DNA of 64,000 nt from the NCBI RefSeq assembly GCF_002250505.1, contig NZ_NJGY01000001.1, forward strand, positions 2,292,892 through 2,356,891, read 5' to 3'. The stretch comes from Janthinobacterium sp. PC23-8. GTDB lineage: Bacteria; Pseudomonadota; Gammaproteobacteria; Burkholderiales; Burkholderiaceae_D. The notes beneath the pieces are model-generated. The model saw only the letters and a list, made by a program, of their open reading frames with translations, was not told the DNA's origin and made no database searches. The first letter of the stretch is position 1. Each line of letters starts with the position of its first letter. Shown one piece after another: positions 40,043 through 49,196 of the stretch. Position numbers and translations under genes: made by a program.

Positions 40043-43000
40043 TTAATCTTCCAAAGGTGCAAAGATCTGTTGCAGATCTTCTTGCGTGAGCGCCATTTTC
40101 TGCGACTCGCCTTCGGCCAGGATCGATTGCGCCAGTTCCGATTTCTTCTGCTGCAGCAACTGGATTTTTTCTTCCAGCGTACCCTTGGCAATCAGCTTGT
40201 AGACGAACACCGGCTTGTCCTGGCCGATGCGCCAGGCGCGGTCGGTCGCCTGGTTTTCGGCCGCCGGGTTCCACCACGGGTCGTAGTGGATCACCGTGTC
40301 GGCGGCAGTCAGGTTCAGGCCCACGCCACCGGCTTTGAGGCTGATCAAAAAGATCGGCACGGCACCCTGCTGGAAGGCCGCCACCTGGGCGCTGCGGTCT
40401 TTCGTCTCGCCGGTCAGCAAGGCGTAGGCAATATCGCGCGATTCGAGTTCTTCCTCGATCAGTTCAAGCATGCTGGTAAATTGCGAGAAGACCAGAATCT
40501 TGCGCCCTTCATCGAGCAGGTCTTCCACCATCTGCATCAGGTCCGCCAGCTTGGCCGAGCCGGCCGCCTGCTTTTTCGCCGGCAGGGATTTCACCAGGCG
40601 CGGATCGCAGCATACCTGGCGCAATTTCAGCAGCGCTTCGAGAATCACGATCTGGCTGCGCGCCACGCCCTTCTTGTCGATTTCCTCGCGCACCTTCTGG
40701 TCCATCGCCAGGCGCACAGTTTCGTACAGGTCGCGCTGCGGCCCAGTCAGCTCGACCTTGCGCACCATTTCCGTTTTCGGCGGCAGTTCCTTGGCGACGT
40801 TGTCTTTCGTGCGGCGCAGCAGGAAAGGCTTGATGCGGCGATTGAGCAGCATGCGGCGCAGCGGGTCATCCTGGCGCTCGATCGGATGGCGGAACTGGGT
40901 GTTAAAGGTTTTTTCGTCGCCGAGCAAACCGGGCAAGAGGAAATGGAATTGCGACCACAGTTCGCCCAGGTGGTTTTCCAGCGGCGTGCCGGACAGACAC
41001 AGGCGATGGCGCGCGCGCAGCAGGCCGGCGCTTTGCGCCGCCTTGCTGCGCGTGTTCTTGATGTAGTGCGATTCGTCGAGGATCACCAGGTGGAAATCGT
41101 GCTCGCGCAAGATTTCTTCGTCGCGCGGCAGCAGCGCATAGGTGGTCAGCACCAGGTCGCAGTCATCGATCTGATCGAATTGCTGGGCGCGGTCCTTGCC
41201 TTGCAGCAGCAGCACTTTCAGGCTGGGAGCAAACTTGGCCGCCTCGTCCTGCCAGTTGCCCATCAGGCTGGTCGGCGCGATCACCAGCGCCGGATGCGTC
41301 AGGCGACCCGCTTCTTTTTCGATCAGGATATGCGCCAGGGTCTGCACGGTCTTGCCGAGACCCATGTCATCGGCCAGGATGCCGGCCAGGTCATGGTCGC
41401 GCAGGAACTGCATCCACGCCAGGCCATCGGCCTGGTAGTCGCGCAAGGTGGCCTGCAAGCCGTTTGGTGCCGCCACTTTCTGTACCGAGCCGAACTGGCT
41501 CAGCTTGCGGCCCATGGCACGCAATTGCTCGCCACCGGTCCAGCGCAGTTCCAGAGCGCGCGCCAGCTCTTCCAGGCGCGCCGCGTCCAGGGTCGACATG
41601 CGCACGGCGCGCTTGATCTTGTCGTTGAAATACAGCTCGCCCAGGGTGTTCAAAATAGGCCGCACGCGGCCCCACGGCAGCGCCACCCGGGTGCCATCAG
41701 CCAGCGTGGCCAGCATCTGGTCGTCGTCGGCATGTGCGTCGATGACCTTCGGATTGAAGTCGTTCGGCGCATTGCGGATCAATTGCACCAGCACCGGCAG
41801 CAGCGGCACGCGCTCGTGGTTGACGACGATGCCCAGTTCCAGCTCGAACCAGGCGTTGCCGCTTTCCGGGTCCTGGTCGTCGATGTCGGCGTACCAGTCG
41901 TCGACATCGGCCACGTCATAGCGGTATTTCGCCGTCTTTTCAACGATCCAGTCAGCGTCGAGCAGAGTATCGATGCCGGACTCGGCAAAGCGCAGCCATG
42001 CGGCCTGGCTCGGCAGCAGCAAGGCGCCCTTCAGACCGCTCAAGGGCGCCGAGCCAGGCTTCTTGAATTGCAGTTCGGCCAGCAGCGCCAGCGCGCGCGC
42101 TTCATCGACCGTATTGCGCTGGATAATTTCGGTCACCTCGCCCACCTGGCGCACCACGCGCTGGGACGGGTCGAACGACACGCGTTCGCCATCGTAATCA
42201 AAGGACAGCACGGCAAAGTCGTGCCAGCGCTGAACGCTGCCGTCGGCCAGCATGGCGCTGTCCATCAGCAACACCGGCGTGGCCGGCACATCCTTGCGCA
42301 AGCGCTGCGGCAACGGTTGTGGCAGCGGCATCAGGTGCTGCAAGCCCTGCGCCAGCAGCAGTTGCGACACGCGCACCTTGTCGTTCGCATTCAGGGGCGG
42401 CGCCTGCGCCACCAGCGCCTGCAGGTCGGCCAGGGAAATATCGGAGCCGCCCTGGTTCAGTTCCAGCACGCCACACGACAGATTATCGATATACCACGGC
42501 GGATCGGTCGGCAGCATGTAGTCGATCTGGTCGGCACCGTGGTGGCTCACGCCTTGCGGCGGATCGACCTGCCAGCCCAGGCGCATGGTCTTGCCCTCGT
42601 CGCGCCAGAACAGCCGCGCCGGACGTACCGGGCCTTCTTTCAGCGGGTATACCAGGCCATTGCCGACATCGGCCCAGGAATTGGCCCACAACAGTTTGTC
42701 CTGCTCGGCCAGCATGGACAGCAAGGCGGCGCCGACTTTGCCCTTCGGTTCGGTGGCGCTGCCCGTCTGCGAATTCTGGCCCGTGCGCATGGCAACGAAG
42801 AAGCGCACCAGGTCTTCATCCAACGGTGTCAGAAACGTGGGCGGGGCCGACAGCAGCGAAAAGATTTCGCTGATGGGACTGGCCGCGGCGACATCGCCAT
42901 TGGGCCGCAACCGCGCCTTGTACAGGCACAGGGCCACATGGCGCCCGCCGCTGGTGGGCGCCAGCACATAGATCAGGCGATGCGTATTGAGCTTGGGATC

Positions 43001-43156
43001 GGGTTCGGCCAGTGGCAGCACGGGCTTGGGATGGGCGGCGGCCTCCACGCGCTGCAGCCAGGTGGCGACGGCGTAGGGCAAGGGCGCGCCCGGCGCGCTG
43101 GCCGGTGCGGCAGGGGTGTCACTGATGTCGTCGCGGGTAAAATCCATGGTACGCAT
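40043..43156 (-). CDS. SNF2-family DEAD/DEAH-box ATPase
   Basis: This 1037-residue protein (from the ATG at 43156; a second at 43147 is equally possible) has a complete Snf2 motor: DDMGLGKT at 596-603, DESH at 694-697, SGTPLENHLGELW, and second-lobe motifs LVFSQFTSMLEL and TDRAWRIGQDKP. The N-terminal 550 residues are of a type common in bacterial Snf2 proteins but without a domain I can name; acidic patches (DVADVDDWYADIDDQD) stand out. It diverges from tex and precedes the two-component genes. A role in chromatin-like or RNA polymerase remodelling is inference. Confidence 0.92.
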   Translation of the reverse strand: MRTMDFTRDDISDTPAAPASAPGAPLPYAVATWLQRVEAAAHPKPVLPLAEPDPKLNTHRLIYVLAPTSGGRHVALCLYKARLRPNGDVAAASPISEIFSLLSAPPTFLTPLDEDLVRFFVAMRTGQNSQTGSATEPKGKVGAALLSMLAEQDKLLWANSWADVGNGLVYPLKEGPVRPARLFWRDEGKTMRLGWQVDPPQGVSHHGADQIDYMLPTDPPWYIDNLSCGVLELNQGGSDISLADLQALVAQAPPLNANDKVRVSQLLLAQGLQHLMPLPQPLPQRLRKDVPATPVLLMDSAMLADGSVQRWHDFAVLSFDYDGERVSFDPSQRVVRQVGEVTEIIQRNTVDEARALALLAELQFKKPGSAPLSGLKGALLLPSQAAWLRFAESGIDTLLDADWIVEKTAKYRYDVADVDDWYADIDDQDPESGNAWFELELGIVVNHERVPLLPVLVQLIRNAPNDFNPKVIDAHADDDQMLATLADGTRVALPWGRVRPILNTLGELYFNDKIKRAVRMSTLDAARLEELARALELRWTGGEQLRAMGRKLSQFGSVQKVAAPNGLQATLRDYQADGLAWMQFLRDHDLAGILADDMGLGKTVQTLAHILIEKEAGRLTHPALVIAPTSLMGNWQDEAAKFAPSLKVLLLQGKDRAQQFDQIDDCDLVLTTYALLPRDEEILREHDFHLVILDESHYIKNTRSKAAQSAGLLRARHRLCLSGTPLENHLGELWSQFHFLLPGLLGDEKTFNTQFRHPIERQDDPLRRMLLNRRIKPFLLRRTKDNVAKELPPKTEMVRKVELTGPQRDLYETVRLAMDQKVREEIDKKGVARSQIVILEALLKLRQVCCDPRLVKSLPAKKQAAGSAKLADLMQMVEDLLDEGRKILVFSQFTSMLELIEEELESRDIAYALLTGETKDRSAQVAAFQQGAVPIFLISLKAGGVGLNLTAADTVIHYDPWWNPAAENQATDRAWRIGQDKPVFVYKLIAKGTLEEKIQLLQQKKSELAQSILAEGESQKMALTQEDLQQIFAPLED

Positions 43157-43317
43157 GATGGTTTGTGTGTGTATCAAAAACGGCAACAGGCAATATTATC
43201 CTTCATACGGGGCCGAATAGCTTATTCAATATCAGTTCCACCGTGCACACTGTCCAAACACTGACACAATCGCGCCGATTGCGTATCATTCCAGCCTTGA
43301 TCGCTTTGGAAACAACC

Positions 43318-45666
43318 ATGCTGCCCACCATCGAACAACGTCTTGCCCTTGAACTTGCCGCCAAACCGGTACAGGTTGCCGCCGCCATCGAACTGCTCGA
43401 CGAAGGCGCCACCGTGCCCTTTATTGCCCGTTACCGCAAGGAAGCGACCGGCGGCCTGGACGATATCCAGCTGCGCCTGCTCGAGGAGCGGCTGCGCTAC
43501 CTGCGCGAACTCGAAGAACGGCGCGCCGCCATCGTGGCCTCGATCACGGAACAGAACAAGATGACGCCGGCCCTGCTCGACGCCGTCATGCACGCGCAAG
43601 ACAAGACCCGCCTGGAAGATTTGTATTTACCGTATAAACAGAAGCGCCGCACCAAGGCGCAGATCGCCATCGAAGCGGGATTGACGCCGCTGGCAGACTG
43701 CTTGCTGGGCAACCCGGACCTGACGCCGGAAATGGAAGCGGGCAAATTCCTGCGCGACGCCTTTACGAGTGCCGACGGCAACAACCCGGGCGTGCCTGAC
43801 ACCAAGGCGGCGTTGGACGGCGCGCGCCAGATCCTGATGGAGCGTTTCGCCGAAGATGCCAACCTGCTGCAAACCCTGCGCGAATACGTGCAGGAACATG
43901 GCGTAGTCGAATCAAAAGTGGTCGAAGGCAAGCAGGACGAAGGCGAAAAATTCGCCGATTATTTCGACTACTCGGAAACCATTGCCACGGTGCCATCGCA
44001 CCGCGCGCTGGCCCTGCTGCGCGGACGCCGCGAAGGCATCCTCGACGTCACCCTGCGCCTCGATACGGAAGCGGAGAAACCAAAATGGGATGCGCCGCAC
44101 AATCCTTGCGAAGGCCGCATCGCCGCCCGCTTCGGCATCAAGCACCAGGGCCGCCCGGCCGACAAGTGGTTATCGGACACGGCGCGCTGGACCTGGCGCG
44201 TGAAAAGCTTCATGCACCTGGAAACCGAGCTGATGGGCGCACTGCGCGAACGCTCGGAACAGGACGCCATCAATGTCTTCGCCACCAACCTGAAAGCGCT
44301 GCTGCTGGCCGCGCCGGCCGGTCAGCGTGCCACCATGGGCCTGGACCCGGGCCTGCGCACGGGTGTCAAGGTGGCCGTGGTCGACGCCACCGGTAAAGTC
44401 GTCGATACGGCCGTGATCTATCCGCACCAGCCGAAGAACGACTGGGATGGCTCGTTGCATACGCTGGGCCGTCTGGCCGCCAAGCACAATGTGTCCTTGA
44501 TTTCCATCGGCAACGGCACCGCCTCGCGCGAGACCGACAAACTGGCGCAGGACCTGATCAAGCAGCATCCGGAAGCGAAGATGACGAAGATCGTCGTCTC
44601 GGAAGCGGGCGCGTCGGTGTATTCGGCGTCGGAGTTTGCCTCGAAAGAACTGCCCGACATGGACGTGTCCCTGCGCGGCGCCGTCTCGATCGCGCGCCGG
44701 TTGCAAGATCCGCTGGCCGAACTGGTGAAAATCGACCCGAAATCGATCGGCGTGGGCCAGTACCAGCACGACGTGAGCCAGAGCCAGCTGGCCCGCTCGC
44801 TCGATGCGGTGGTGGAAGACTGCGTCAACGCCGTCGGCGTCGATGTCAACACGGCCTCGGCGCCGCTGCTGGCGCGCGTGTCGGGCCTGTCGGCCAGCGT
44901 GGCGCAAAGCATCGTCAGCTATCGCGACATGAAGGGTGCATTTACTTCGCGCGCGGCGCTGAAAAGCGTGCCGCGCCTGGGCGACAAGACGTTCGAACAG
45001 GCAGCGGGATTTTTGCGCGTGATGGGCGGCGACAATCCGCTCGACGCCTCGGCCGTGCACCCGGAATCGTACCCGCTGGTGGAAAAGATCCTGGCTGATA
45101 TCAAGAAGGACATCAAGGCGGTGATCGGCGAAACGTCCCTGCTGAAAACCCTGAACCCGGCCAAATATGCCGACGAAACCTTCGGCGTGCCGACCATTTC
45201 CGACATCCTGAAAGAGCTGGAAAAGCCGGGCCGCGATCCGCGTCCTGAATTTACCACCGCCACCTTCAAGGAAGGCGTGGAAGAAATCCGCGACCTGCGC
45301 CCGGACATGATACTGGAGGGCGTGGTCACCAACGTGGCCGCGTTTGGCGCCTTTGTCGATATCGGCGTGCACCAGGATGGCCTGGTGCATATCTCGGCGC
45401 TGTCGAACACGTTTGTGAAAGATCCGCACACGGTGGTCAAAGCCGGGCAAGTGGTGCGCGTGAAAGTGCTGGAAGTCGATGAAAAGCGCAAGCGCATCGC
45501 GCTGACCATGCGCCTGACGGACAGCGCGCCGCAGGCCGGCAGCAAGCCCGAGCAAAAAGGCGACCGCAACGACCGCCGCAGCATGGCCCAGCACCAGTCG
45601 CAGGCGCGTAACGCGCCCGAGCCGGCCGGCAGCATGGCCGCCGCCTTTGCCAAGCTGCGCGGATAA
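43318..45666 (+). CDS. tex: Transcription accessory protein Tex
   Basis: Tex is a conserved RNA-binding transcription factor, the bacterial relative of Spt6. The 782-residue protein has the helical N-terminal part, a RuvX/YqgF-like domain ([20 protein letters not shown]), helix-hairpin-helix motifs ([39 protein letters not shown]) and a C-terminal S1 domain ([20 protein letters not shown]). The start at 43318 ([20 protein letters not shown]) follows GGAAAC and fits the family. The GNAT gene begins 2 bp after its stop. Confidence 0.97.
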   Translation: MLPTIEQRLALELAAKPVQVAAAIELLDEGATVPFIARYRKEATGGLDDIQLRLLEERLRYLRELEERRAAIVASITEQNKMTPALLDAVMHAQDKTRLEDLYLPYKQKRRTKAQIAIEAGLTPLADCLLGNPDLTPEMEAGKFLRDAFTSADGNNPGVPDTKAALDGARQILMERFAEDANLLQTLREYVQEHGVVESKVVEGKQDEGEKFADYFDYSETIATVPSHRALALLRGRREGILDVTLRLDTEAEKPKWDAPHNPCEGRIAARFGIKHQGRPADKWLSDTARWTWRVKSFMHLETELMGALRERSEQDAINVFATNLKALLLAAPAGQRATMGLDPGLRTGVKVAVVDATGKVVDTAVIYPHQPKNDWDGSLHTLGRLAAKHNVSLISIGNGTASRETDKLAQDLIKQHPEAKMTKIVVSEAGASVYSASEFASKELPDMDVSLRGAVSIARRLQDPLAELVKIDPKSIGVGQYQHDVSQSQLARSLDAVVEDCVNAVGVDVNTASAPLLARVSGLSASVAQSIVSYRDMKGAFTSRAALKSVPRLGDKTFEQAAGFLRVMGGDNPLDASAVHPESYPLVEKILADIKKDIKAVIGETSLLKTLNPAKYADETFGVPTISDILKELEKPGRDPRPEFTTATFKEGVEEIRDLRPDMILEGVVTNVAAFGAFVDIGVHQDGLVHISALSNTFVKDPHTVVKAGQVVRVKVLEVDEKRKRIALTMRLTDSAPQAGSKPEQKGDRNDRRSMAQHQSQARNAPEPAGSMAAAFAKLRG

Positions 45667-45668
45667 GC

Positions 45669-46130
45669 ATGCCTGACATTGTCATCAGCACGACCAGCGC
45701 CAGCAGTGCCGAGGCGCGGCTGTTGCAGGATGAGCTATCAAGCGTGCTGCAGGAGCTGTGCGGCGACAGCGGCCGCGCTTCGTTCGATGCCGACGCACCG
45801 GACGCGCGCAGCAGCTTTTATCTGGCCAAAAATGGTGCCGGCCAGCTGCTCGGCTGCGCCGCCCTGCGCCCGCTTGAGCAGAGCGGCAGTACAACAGCCG
45901 AACTCAAGCGCATGTTTGCCCGCCCCGGCAACACTGGCGTAGGCGCGGCGTTGCTGTTTCACGCCGAAGCCGAAGCGCGCAAGCTGGGCTACCTTGCCGT
46001 GGCCCTGTCGACGCGCGTGATCAACACGCGCGCCGTGGCGTTTTACCGCAAGCATGGTTACGCGCCCGTCGCGCCCTGGGGCAAATACGTGGGAGCGGCG
46101 CAGTCCGTCTGCCTGGGCAAGATTCTGTAG
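45669..46130 (+). CDS. GNAT-family N-acetyltransferase
   Basis: The 153-residue protein matches the GNAT fold: strand-helix start, ELKRMFARPGNTGVGAALLF containing the acetyl-CoA pyrophosphate loop, and AVALSTRVINTRAVAFYRKHGYAPVAP with the typical AxxFYxKxGF-like motif. The substrate is unknown. It begins 2 bp after the tex stop, so translation is likely linked, although functional linkage is not established. Confidence 0.88.
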   Translation: MPDIVISTTSASSAEARLLQDELSSVLQELCGDSGRASFDADAPDARSSFYLAKNGAGQLLGCAALRPLEQSGSTTAELKRMFARPGNTGVGAALLFHAEAEARKLGYLAVALSTRVINTRAVAFYRKHGYAPVAPWGKYVGAAQSVCLGKIL

Positions 46131-46171
46131 CGTGGCGCACTTTCGCGATTAATGACCTGAGCGCATACCCG

Positions 46172-46200
46172 TGGCGTCGTTTTCTTATAAAATGACGCCA
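46172..46200 (+). promoter_or_regulatory. Inverted repeat around a -10-like element before grxD
   Basis: TGGCGTC (46172-46178) pairs with GACGCCA (46194-46200), and TTTT/AAAA pair inside. The loop and inner arm contain TATAAA, a plausible -10 about 40 bp before grxD. The hairpin followed by TCTATTTATTT could alternatively be a weak terminator of tex-GNAT, or an operator. Confidence 0.4.
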
Positions 46201-46228
46201 TCTATTTATTTACCCATCAGAGGCAACC

Positions 46229-46540
46229 ATGAGCGACGTACAAACCTGGATCAAAGAAACCGTGACGAGCACGCCGGTCGTGCTGTTCATGAAAGGCACG
46301 GCCCAGTTTCCACAGTGCGGCTTTTCCGGCCGCGCCATCCAGATCCTGAAAGCCTGCGGTGTGGAAAACATCGCCACCGTCAATGTGCTGGACGACCCGG
46401 AAGTTCGCCAGGGCATCAAGGACTACTCGAACTGGCCGACCATTCCACAGCTGTATGTCAAAGGCGAGTTCATCGGCGGCTCCGACATCATGAATGAAAT
46501 GTTTGAATCGGGCGAACTGAAGTCCTTGCTTGATGCCTGA
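46229..46540 (+). CDS. grxD: Monothiol glutaredoxin Grx4 type
   Basis: The 103-residue protein has the CGFS active site (Cys30-Ser33 in [10 protein letters not shown]), which binds a [2Fe-2S] cluster bridged with glutathione. [19 protein letters not shown] supplies the glutathione-binding cis-Pro and GG. Such proteins deliver Fe-S clusters and pair with BolA proteins; ibaG at 24.3 kb is the natural partner candidate. The stop overlaps the start of ubiX. Confidence 0.97.
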   Translation: MSDVQTWIKETVTSTPVVLFMKGTAQFPQCGFSGRAIQILKACGVENIATVNVLDDPEVRQGIKDYSNWPTIPQLYVKGEFIGGSDIMNEMFESGELKSLLDA

Positions 46541-47141
46541 TGTACCGCAGCGGCCGCGCCGTATCGTCATTGCCATCACGGGCGCCACGGGCGCCATCTA
46601 CGGCTTGCGGCTGCTGCAACTGCTAGTCGCCCTCCCCGGCGTCGAGACCCATCTGGTGTTGTCGGACGCGGCGGTATTGACCCTGCACCAGGAAACCGGC
46701 ATGGGCCGCAAGGATATCGAAGCGCTGGCGCACGTGGTGCACAAGCAGCGCGATATCGGCGCATCGATTGCCAGCGGCTCGTTCCAGTCGGACGGCATGG
46801 TGATCGCGCCGTGTTCGATGAAGACGCTGGCGGCCGTGGCGCATGGCTTGTCGGATAATCTGATCACGCGCGCGGCCGATGTGGCGCTCAAGGAGCGCCG
46901 GCGCCTGATCTTGATGGTGCGCGAAACGCCGTTCAACCTGGCGCACCTGCGCAATATGACGGCCGTCACCGAAATGGGCGGCATTATCTTCCCGCCGCTG
47001 CCGAGCTTTTACCAGCTACCCAACAGCATCGCCGAGATGGTCGACCATACGGTCGCGCGCGTCATCGACCTGCTCGGCATCGAGCATGGCCTGGCGCCAC
47101 GCTGGAATGGCTTAAAAAACAGCGACAGCGCTAGCGCATAA
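46533..47141 (+). CDS. ubiX: Flavin prenyltransferase UbiX
   Basis: UbiX attaches a dimethylallyl group to FMN to make the prenylated-flavin cofactor of the UbiD decarboxylase in ubiquinone synthesis. The 202-residue protein has the FMN-binding start [18 protein letters not shown], the catalytic Ser region [16 protein letters not shown] and [18 protein letters not shown]. The ATG at 46533 overlaps the grxD end by 8 bp; the TTG before it is less likely. No ubiD is in the window. Confidence 0.96.
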   Translation: MPDVPQRPRRIVIAITGATGAIYGLRLLQLLVALPGVETHLVLSDAAVLTLHQETGMGRKDIEALAHVVHKQRDIGASIASGSFQSDGMVIAPCSMKTLAAVAHGLSDNLITRAADVALKERRRLILMVRETPFNLAHLRNMTAVTEMGGIIFPPLPSFYQLPNSIAEMVDHTVARVIDLLGIEHGLAPRWNGLKNSDSASA

Positions 47142-47146
47142 ATCCG

Positions 47147-47317
47147 TCAGCGCTTTTCGAACTGCGTGGCGCTGGCTCTCTTCAAATCCCTGGCTTCTTC
47201 AACCATCCTGCGTTGAGCTATCCGTTTGCGCATGACTTCCGCATGTTGCGCGGCGGTCATGGGCGGCACGGTCATCAAGTCTTTCAGCTGCGCGGTGTTG
47301 CTGTAGTTGCTTTTCAT
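47147..47317 (-). CDS. Small hypothetical protein
   Basis: This 56-residue frame starts MKSNYSNTAQLKDL and is basic and helical in its second half (AEVMRKRIAQRRMVEEARDL). No family is recognised. It is convergent with ubiX, 5 bp from its stop. The gene is supported only by its length, ATG start and protein-like composition in a region otherwise without genes. Confidence 0.4.
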   Translation of the reverse strand: MKSNYSNTAQLKDLMTVPPMTAAQHAEVMRKRIAQRRMVEEARDLKRASATQFEKR

Positions 47318-47497
47318 AAGACGGCTCAAATGCTCGGCTCCATGGTGGATGACAAACTGGCTGCTGCTGACCTATTATGCGCCGCTATTGGCCACTGCGC
47401 TGTCTGTTACAAGACGATCGTCGAATAATCCAGTTGCAGTGCAACATAAGAGGGTTTTATTGTGCAGCAAAATCATGTCTCCAGCATGACCACGCGC

Positions 47498-47526
47498 AAA
47501 AAAACAGCCGGCCATCGCTGACCGGC
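47498..47526 (-). terminator. Intrinsic terminator of the XRE regulator gene
   Basis: On the minus strand, GCCGG and CCGGC (47522-47526 with 47507-47511) form a stem followed by TGTTTTTTT. It lies 40 bp after the XRE stop. Confidence 0.65.
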
Positions 47527-47565
47527 CTGGCGCCGTCCGCAAGCGCCGTGACGACGGGAAAATAT

Positions 47566-47973
47566 TTACTTTTGGTAGTTAACGCGGACCAGCATGCGAA
47601 TAAATTCACGCGCGATGTGACGATGATGCTCATCTAATCTTTGCAGATCAGCAATTAATTTCACATCGACCGATTCAAAACGCGACAGGGCACTGCCCGT
47701 TTCGCCATTTGGCGCGGCGCTTTCCGGACCGCCAAAGCGCAACCACTCCGCCGGCACGCCCAACCATTGAGCAATCATGCGCAATTTTTCTTGCGTGGGG
47801 ATGGCTTCGCCAACTAACCATTTTCTGGCGGCATGCACAGTAATCGGGCGTCCATCGAAACGGATATTGAATTCCCGGGCCAGTCTGGTCGGGCTGTCAG
47901 GAGAGTAGTGGGCGTTTTTCAGAGCCAGTTGAAGTCGCTGGCTAAAGCTTTCGCGTTCGTTAGAAGAATTCAT
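47566..47973 (-). CDS. XRE-like HTH transcriptional regulator
   Basis: The 135-residue protein has a helix-turn-helix region of Cro/C1 type at roughly residues 10-80, seen as TRLAREFNIRFDGRPITVHA and ARKWLVGEAIPTQEKLRMIA followed by QWLGVPAEWLRFG, a pattern common in prophage-like repressors. The C-terminal part (residues 95-135) is helical and may dimerise. The gene stands alone between a terminator and a palindromic site that lies only 10 bp before its ATG, so autoregulation is likely. Its targets are unknown. Confidence 0.8.
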   Translation of the reverse strand: MNSSNERESFSQRLQLALKNAHYSPDSPTRLAREFNIRFDGRPITVHAARKWLVGEAIPTQEKLRMIAQWLGVPAEWLRFGGPESAAPNGETGSALSRFESVDVKLIADLQRLDEHHRHIAREFIRMLVRVNYQK

Positions 47974-47983
47974 AGGTGTACTA

Positions 47984-48003
47984 TTTCATGTTGTAACATG
48001 AAA
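47984..48003. promoter_or_regulatory. Palindromic operator candidate for the XRE regulator
   Basis: TTTCATGTTGTAACATGAAA has perfect 9-bp arms with a 2-bp centre. It ends 10 bp upstream of the regulator's start codon, so a bound dimer would block transcription or translation initiation. The 8-mer TACAACAT of one half also occurs near 48192 in the gap. Confidence 0.6.
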
Positions 48004-48592
48004 GTCAGTTTCTTGAATGACCATGCAGATTGTCACTTCTAAAAAAGAAAATAATTTACAATTAACAGTCCGGCGGACTTTTCCTGTAAATAGCGGGCCA
48101 AATTTTCTTTTGCAATCCACCATGGATTCGGGTCAAATTCGCGGCTGGCTTTGAATTTTGCAATGCAACACGATTTCAAAGCCTCGTTTTGGCGCTACAA
48201 CATACGGTATGCAATCATGCGCGCCCTGTGGTAACGCATGCAAGGTGCGCGCCACATAATTTCTTATAACAAAACCTTTCATAAATACTATTTTATTTTA
48301 TATTGGAAACTTCTACGCAGCTGCTTGTCTGGATGGCAAATTTACTTCCATCATAACGAAAAGTGCTCATGTTGGCACAAAGAAAGTTCTTTTTGGTGGC
48401 ATCCACGCCACCAACTTTCAATCGTCCTCGGCGTTTTCATACTGGATTCGGTGTATTTTCGATCCATTTTTCCTCCCGCAGCATTGTCAGCTCATCGCAA
48501 CGCTGCTGCGGGCATTTGTTTCGGGCCTGATGGCGCGGGCGCGCTACAATGGCATTGACGCGAACGTCAACGTCACCACAGTCCGAACCATC
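48004..48592. other. AT-rich intergenic stretch without a convincing gene
   Basis: This roughly 590-bp gap is clearly richer in A and T than its neighbours, especially 48250-48320. A strong hairpin, TTGGTGGC (48393-48400) with GCCACCAA (48407-48414), extended by AAAGTT/AACTTT, lies near 48383-48418 and is not followed by a T run. A short palindrome GTCCGGCGGAC lies at about 48068. I see no protein-like frame; it may hold an unrecognised RNA or decayed foreign DNA. Confidence 0.4.
48555..48570. promoter_or_regulatory. LiuR-type operator in the liuR promoter
   Basis: TTGACGCGAACGTCAA is an inverted repeat TTGACG-N4-CGTCAA. It starts 5 bp after a -10-like TACAAT (48545-48550) and 23 bp before the start of the MerR gene, a position that fits autorepression. 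The format matches the site before the dehydrogenase gene. Confidence 0.65.
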
Positions 48593-49036
48593 ATGCCCAC
48601 CAGCCCCACGCCCATGTCTACGCCCGCACCGAGCACCACCTACACCATTACCGAACTGGCCCGCGAGTTCGACATCACGGCGCGCGCCATCCGTTTCTAT
48701 GAAGACCAGGGATTACTGAGTCCGAAACGCGAAGGGGCGGGCGGGCGCAGCCGGGTCTATACGCCGCGCGACCGTACCCGGCTCAAGCTGACCTTGCGCG
48801 GCAAGCGCCTGGGCCTGGCCTTGTCCGAGATCAAAAGCCTGGTCGACATGTACGATTCGCCCAAGGACACGCGCGCGCAGATGGACCGTTTTCTCGGCGT
48901 GCTGGCGCAGCACCGGCAGACCCTGGAACAGCAGCGCATCGATATCGAAATGGCGCTGGCCGAAATCACCACCCACGAAGCAGCCTGCGCGCGCATGCTG
49001 GCCGAACTGGACGACGGCGCGCTGGCGGCGCAGTAA
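48593..49036 (+). CDS. liuR: MerR-family regulator, LiuR-like
   Basis: The 147-residue protein has an N-terminal MerR helix-turn-helix (YTITELAREFDITARAIRFY EDQG) with the following YTPRDRTRLKLTLRGKRLGL and a coiled-coil dimer helix. No Cys metal ligands are present, as expected for LiuR, which senses branched-chain CoA intermediates rather than metals. It is followed by isovaleryl-CoA dehydrogenase, the classic LiuR target, and matching operators stand before both genes. The ATG at 48593 or 48614 may be the start. Confidence 0.82.
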   Translation: MPTSPTPMSTPAPSTTYTITELAREFDITARAIRFYEDQGLLSPKREGAGGRSRVYTPRDRTRLKLTLRGKRLGLALSEIKSLVDMYDSPKDTRAQMDRFLGVLAQHRQTLEQQRIDIEMALAEITTHEAACARMLAELDDGALAAQ

Positions 49037-49096
49037 CATGAGCAACATGCGCCGGCCCGCTTGATGCAGGCCGCAAGCACATGCTTTATACTTTGC

Positions 49097-49115
49097 TTTA
49101 CGTTTACGTAAACGT
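49097..49115. promoter_or_regulatory. LiuR-type operator before the dehydrogenase operon
   Basis: TTTACGTTTACGTAAA (49097-49112) is TTTACG-N4-CGTAAA, and the overlapping 49100-49115 is a 16-bp perfect palindrome ACGTTTACGTAAACGT. It lies 4 bp after a -10-like TATACT (49087-49092) and about 80 bp before the first gene. The layout equals the site in the regulator's own promoter. Confidence 0.7.
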
Positions 49116-49196
49116 CACAACTGAGTATCATGGTTTTGCAACGATGACTTTTGAAGCGGCAGACAGCCGATCACCTATAACGACGACGAGGACGAC

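Noticed and set aside
48238..48558. 106-codon plus-strand frame in the AT-rich gap
   Set aside because: Its translation is rich in Trp, His, Tyr and Cys without pattern, it overlaps a hairpin and the liuR promoter, and it lacks a ribosome site.
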